The notes beneath the pieces are model-generated. The model searched no databases and had not been told where the DNA came from. It saw only the letters and a list, made by a program, of their open reading frames with translations. Shown one piece after another: positions 7,265-9,238 of a stretch of 9,238 nucleotides of DNA (position 1 is its first letter; every line of letters begins with the position of its first letter). Origin of the DNA: Bacteroidales bacterium UBA5621 (lineage in GTDB: Bacteria; Bacteroidota; Bacteroidia; Bacteroidales; VadinHA17); contig DIKJ01000074.1 of the NCBI GenBank assembly GCA_002424525.1, positions 2,245 to 11,482 on the forward strand, given 5' to 3'. A program made the translations under genes and the position numbers.

Positions 7265-7296
7265 TAGACTTATGACAGATTTAACCAGATATCAAA
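7265..7296 (-). promoter_or_regulatory. Candidate promoter of the efflux operon
   Basis: Read on the minus strand, TTTG (complement of 7293-7296) is followed after 20 bases by TAAGTCTA (complement of 7265-7272). This resembles the Bacteroidota pattern TTTG-N19-22-TAnnTTTG with two mismatches in the -7 box. The inverted repeat at 7249-7264 starts right after it, at the expected transcription start. Confidence 0.35.
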
Positions 7297-7309
7297 AAAA
7301 TTTGACAAC

Positions 7310-7524
7310 ATGCCCTCTATTATAAAGACTTTATACTCAGAAGAAGATATAAAGATTGCACGATTCGCCAAAGCGCCCGGTCATCCTGTCCGTATAGCAA
7401 TTTTTCCTCATATCAGTATTGTATCAACTTCGAAATCTGGAAATTACTAAGGAAACACTTTAAGGAATTTCCACTAATTAAAATAGTTAAATACGAGAAG
7501 GACATGTTAAAGTTTCTCAGGTGA
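7310..7524 (+). pseudogene. Decayed ArsR/SmtB-family repressor with internal deletion and frame change
   Basis: An ATG at 7310 opens a 46-codon frame ending at 7448-7450. Its first 32 residues read like an ArsR N-terminus: LYSEEDIKIARFAKAPGHPVRIAIF matches the family's opening helices, where KAL(S/A)HP-x-R-x-x-I-L is typical. The frame then loses similarity. In another plus frame the stretch from about 7402 to the TGA at 7522-7524 reads SSYQYCINFEIWKLLRKHF and onward, matching the family's C-terminal pattern (YCIN...W...LF..F). The two homologous ends almost abut near 7400-7411, so the middle, which holds the winged helix-turn-helix core, is missing; I estimate 40-50 residues. No functional DNA-binding domain can be made. 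The gene was probably the local metal or sulfur sensor for the divergent efflux operon and the downstream rhodanese gene. An assembly error is an alternative to true decay. Confidence 0.72.
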
Positions 7525-7940
7525 ATACATGGACTGACATAGGATTTACATCTCACGGAGTACGTAATCTGACCCCGAAGGAAAGTTTTGAATTAAGCAG
7601 TAGAGGGGCCGTTATTGTTGATGTCAGGAAATCATATCTTAGCAACTTCAAAATGTTCAATACGGGAAATGTTATTTACTTACCGTATAGTGAACTCGCC
7701 GATGCATATTCTGATCTCCCCCACGATAAACTCTTGATCTTTGCAGATGCTGTTGGTTTACGGAGTCGTGAAAGTGTTCTTTTCATGAATGAACATGGTT
7801 TTGAAAATGCCTTTAATATGGCAGGAGGGATTGTGGATTGGGAAAGAGATGGTTTGCCATTGACTACTGACATAAATAACAGGCTGTCGGGATCATGTAT
7901 GTGCCAGATTAAAGCAAGGGAAGAAAGGGAGCGCCATTAA
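7521..7940 (+). CDS. Single-domain rhodanese-like protein with Asp in place of the catalytic Cys and a Cys-Met-Cys tail
   Basis: This encodes 139 residues from a GTG at 7521. No in-frame ATG precedes the domain, and the GTG overlaps the TGA of the ArsR-like remnant as GTGA. The rhodanese fold is clear: LTPKESFELSSRGAVIVDVR (17-36) is the opening helix and DVR strand, NVIYLPYSEL (50-59) is the substrate-loop strand, LLIFADAVGLRSRES (71-85) is the active-site strand and loop, and NMAGGIVDWERDGLPL (99-114) is the closing GG-x-x-x-W motif. In active sulfurtransferases the loop is C-x-x-G-x-R-S; here it is D76-A-V-G79-L-R81-S82, so the persulfide-forming Cys is absent from its usual place. The only Cys residues are C126 and C128 in the tail GSCMCQIK. 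It may carry sulfur or bind metal through the tail, or act in a non-catalytic way. No signal peptide is visible, so it is probably cytoplasmic. Expression was probably coupled to the ArsR-type gene upstream. Confidence 0.88.
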   Translation: MNTWTDIGFTSHGVRNLTPKESFELSSRGAVIVDVRKSYLSNFKMFNTGNVIYLPYSELADAYSDLPHDKLLIFADAVGLRSRESVLFMNEHGFENAFNMAGGIVDWERDGLPLTTDINNRLSGSCMCQIKAREERERH

Positions 7941-7942
7941 CA

Positions 7943-8005
7943 ATGCTGTTCCCGGCACTATTGACTTTTATTGTGTTTCTGATAAGTTTTAGAATCTGGA
8001 AGTAA
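7943..8005 (+). CDS. Possible 20-residue single-pass membrane microprotein
   Basis: An ATG two bases after the rhodanese stop opens a 20-codon frame, MLFPALLTFIVFLISFRIWK, ending in TAA. It is almost wholly a single hydrophobic helix with a basic end, a plausible N-out or hairpinless membrane peptide. Its close spacing to the rhodanese gene and the terminator-like hairpin right after it support it as the last gene of that transcript. It could equally be chance or the remnant of a larger membrane protein; I do not recognise it. Confidence 0.35.
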   Translation: MLFPALLTFIVFLISFRIWK

Positions 8006-8009
8006 TTAA

Positions 8010-8050
8010 CCTCTTTTCAGCTCAACACGTAAAAGAGGCATTAATTTTTA
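8010..8050 (+). terminator. Candidate intrinsic terminator between convergent transcripts
   Basis: CCTCTTTT (8010-8017) pairs perfectly with AAAAGAGG (8031-8038) around a 13-base loop. TTAATTTTTA follows downstream, a modest U-rich tract. It lies between the rhodanese/microprotein transcript and the convergent second RND gene, whose stop is at 8060-8062. The loop is long and the T-run is interrupted, so strength is uncertain. Confidence 0.5.
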
Positions 8051-8059
8051 GCATATAAT

Positions 8060-9238
8060 TTATTTTTTTCCATAAATTATGAGGTATGCCACAGGCAAAA
8101 AGATAAAAACCAGCAGCAGTCCGAAAAGAACCCCGCCAATAACAACAATTGCCATGGGTTTAAGCATCTCCGTACCTTCACCCATTGTAAGAGCCAGCGG
8201 CATAAGACCTGCCAGGCTGTTAAGGTCGGTGATAAGTATTGGTCTGAGCCTTATTAGTGCGGCCTGTTTAATTGCTTCTCTTATTTCCATCCCTGTCTCA
8301 CGGAGCTCATCAATAAATGTCAGCAGAAGGACGCCGTTATTGATCTCCATGCCTGTAAGCAGTATTACTCCGATTAGAGCGGTTACACTTACCGGTGTTC
8401 CGGTAATATAAAGAGCATAAGATATTCCTGCGAGAGAGAGCGGAATCCTTATAATGATAAGGAGAGGTTTTATAAAACTTTCAAAATAGAGGACCAATAC
8501 GGCATATCCGAGGAAGAGTGCAAATATCAGTATAATGGAGATCTGTCTCATATTCTCGGAGAGCATCTGTGATTGCCCCCCGTATTTCAGTTTGTATCCC
8601 GGAGGCAGGCTAAAGTCTTTAAGTTTTTCCTTTATGATACTGGCGGCATTACCTACACTTGTACCGGCAACATTTGCAGTGACTTTTATCAGACGATCCT
8701 GGTCCTGCCTGTCAATCTGCACAGGACCTGTCGTTTTTACTATTTCTGCGACTGCAGAGAGAGGGATTCTTACTCCTTTGTCAGAATAGATATAAAGATT
8801 CTCAAGCACTTCTGTTGATTGAATCTCTTTTTCGCTCATCACAACTCTTATTGGATAATAGTAGGCGCCCTCTTTATATCTTGTGGGAACGATACCTCCC
8901 ACCATGGTTTTAATCTGGTCACCTATGTCGCTGTAGCTTAACCCAAGGTCAAAAGCTTTTTGCCTGTCGACCCGTATCTGAAATTCAGGTTTAGTAAGCT
9001 GCAATGAAATGTCTAGTCCTGTCAGGAATTCATATTCCCTGATTTGATCCCTTACTGTTGCAGCCATATTATAAATTTCCTGCATTGAAATGTTACGTGG
9101 GGCAGAAATTTCAATCTCTATATCAAACTGGCCGATCCGGCGGATACCTTTCATTTTGGCATGCATTACTTTTACCACTGCTCCCGGCACCTTTACGGCT
9201 CTCATTATTTCGGGTCTGAGCTTATCAACATATTCGTC
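8060..9238 (-). CDS. Efflux RND transporter permease, C-terminal half (5' end outside window)
   Basis: The frame is open to the window edge; the ATG at 9203-9205 is internal because upstream codons (DEYVDKLRPEI) continue the periplasmic domain. The 392 visible residues cover the second periplasmic loop (MKGIRRIGQFDIEIEIS, then the dock-type region with PLSAVAEIVKTTGPVQIDRQ and LPPGYKLKYGGQ) and TM8-TM12. TM10-11 carry LTGMEINNGVLLLTFIDELRE, which lies between the CzcA pattern GIATRNGLLL and the AcrB-type pattern GIVVNNAI. RLRPILITDLNSLAGLMPLAL follows, the conserved RP-I-L-T-T segment before TM11-12, and the protein ends soon after the last helix with YLIIYGKK. It is a proton-driven efflux pump subunit of a different subclass from the permease at 2442-5570; its substrate cannot be told from this half. 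Its N-terminus and presumed adaptor and outer-membrane partner genes lie beyond 9238. Confidence 0.92.
   Translation of the reverse strand, partial: DEYVDKLRPEIMRAVKVPGAVVKVMHAKMKGIRRIGQFDIEIEISAPRNISMQEIYNMAATVRDQIREYEFLTGLDISLQLTKPEFQIRVDRQKAFDLGLSYSDIGDQIKTMVGGIVPTRYKEGAYYYPIRVVMSEKEIQSTEVLENLYIYSDKGVRIPLSAVAEIVKTTGPVQIDRQDQDRLIKVTANVAGTSVGNAASIIKEKLKDFSLPPGYKLKYGGQSQMLSENMRQISIILIFALFLGYAVLVLYFESFIKPLLIIIRIPLSLAGISYALYITGTPVSVTALIGVILLTGMEINNGVLLLTFIDELRETGMEIREAIKQAALIRLRPILITDLNSLAGLMPLALTMGEGTEMLKPMAIVVIGGVLFGLLLVFIFLPVAYLIIYGKK

Noticed and set aside
7504..7524. Mini-frame ATG...TGA (MLKFLR) before the rhodanese as a leader peptide
   Set aside because: It is in the same frame as the ArsR C-terminal remnant and is better explained as its last codons.
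1..9238. CRISPR array, transposase, phage or toxin-antitoxin genes
   Set aside because: No regularly spaced repeats, no long terminal inverted repeats, and no such protein families are visible on either strand.

Overview
The window looks like chromosomal DNA from a member of the Bacteroidota. This is inferred from protein style (secreted SagB-type nitroreductase, CzcA/CusA-like RND permease with its adaptor and TolC partner, a rhodanese ending in a Cys-Met-Cys tail), from the near absence of Shine-Dalgarno sequences, and from promoter-like boxes resembling TAnnTTTG. No RNA gene, CRISPR array, insertion sequence or integrase is visible.

Left part, plus strand (1-1295): the 3' end of a divergent pyrroline-5-carboxylate-reductase-like oxidoreductase, then a secreted nitroreductase-fold protein. 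The second gene runs tail-to-tail into the efflux operon with a 7-bp overlap of coding sequence.

Centre, minus strand (about 7296 down to 1289): a compact metal-efflux operon, read right to left. It holds a small His/Cys-rich exported protein, a periplasmic adaptor with a His-Asp N-terminus (CusB/CzcB-like), a 1042-residue HME-type RND permease (CusA/CzcA-like) and a TolC-type outer-membrane channel. The last two genes overlap by 47 bp. Together the last three would form a tripartite pump that moves cations from periplasm or cytoplasm to the outside. The His-rich proteins fit periplasmic metal capture.

Regulatory region (about 7243-7524): upstream of and divergent from the efflux operon are a 16-bp inverted repeat, promoter-like elements and the remains of an ArsR/SmtB-family repressor gene. 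The repressor N-terminus and C-terminus are both recognisable but lie in different frames, and the DNA-binding core between them is missing. The old C-terminal frame still ends in a GTGA overlap with the next gene, a single-domain rhodanese whose catalytic Cys is replaced by Asp and which ends in a Cys-Met-Cys tail. A 20-codon possible membrane microprotein follows at once, then a hairpin that may be a terminator.

Right part, minus strand (8060 to the window end): the C-terminal half of a second RND permease of a different subclass. Its N-terminus and presumed partner genes lie outside the window.

The most interesting region is 7240-8040: an apparently disabled metal or sulfur sensor whose operator and coupled rhodanese gene survive next to an intact efflux operon.
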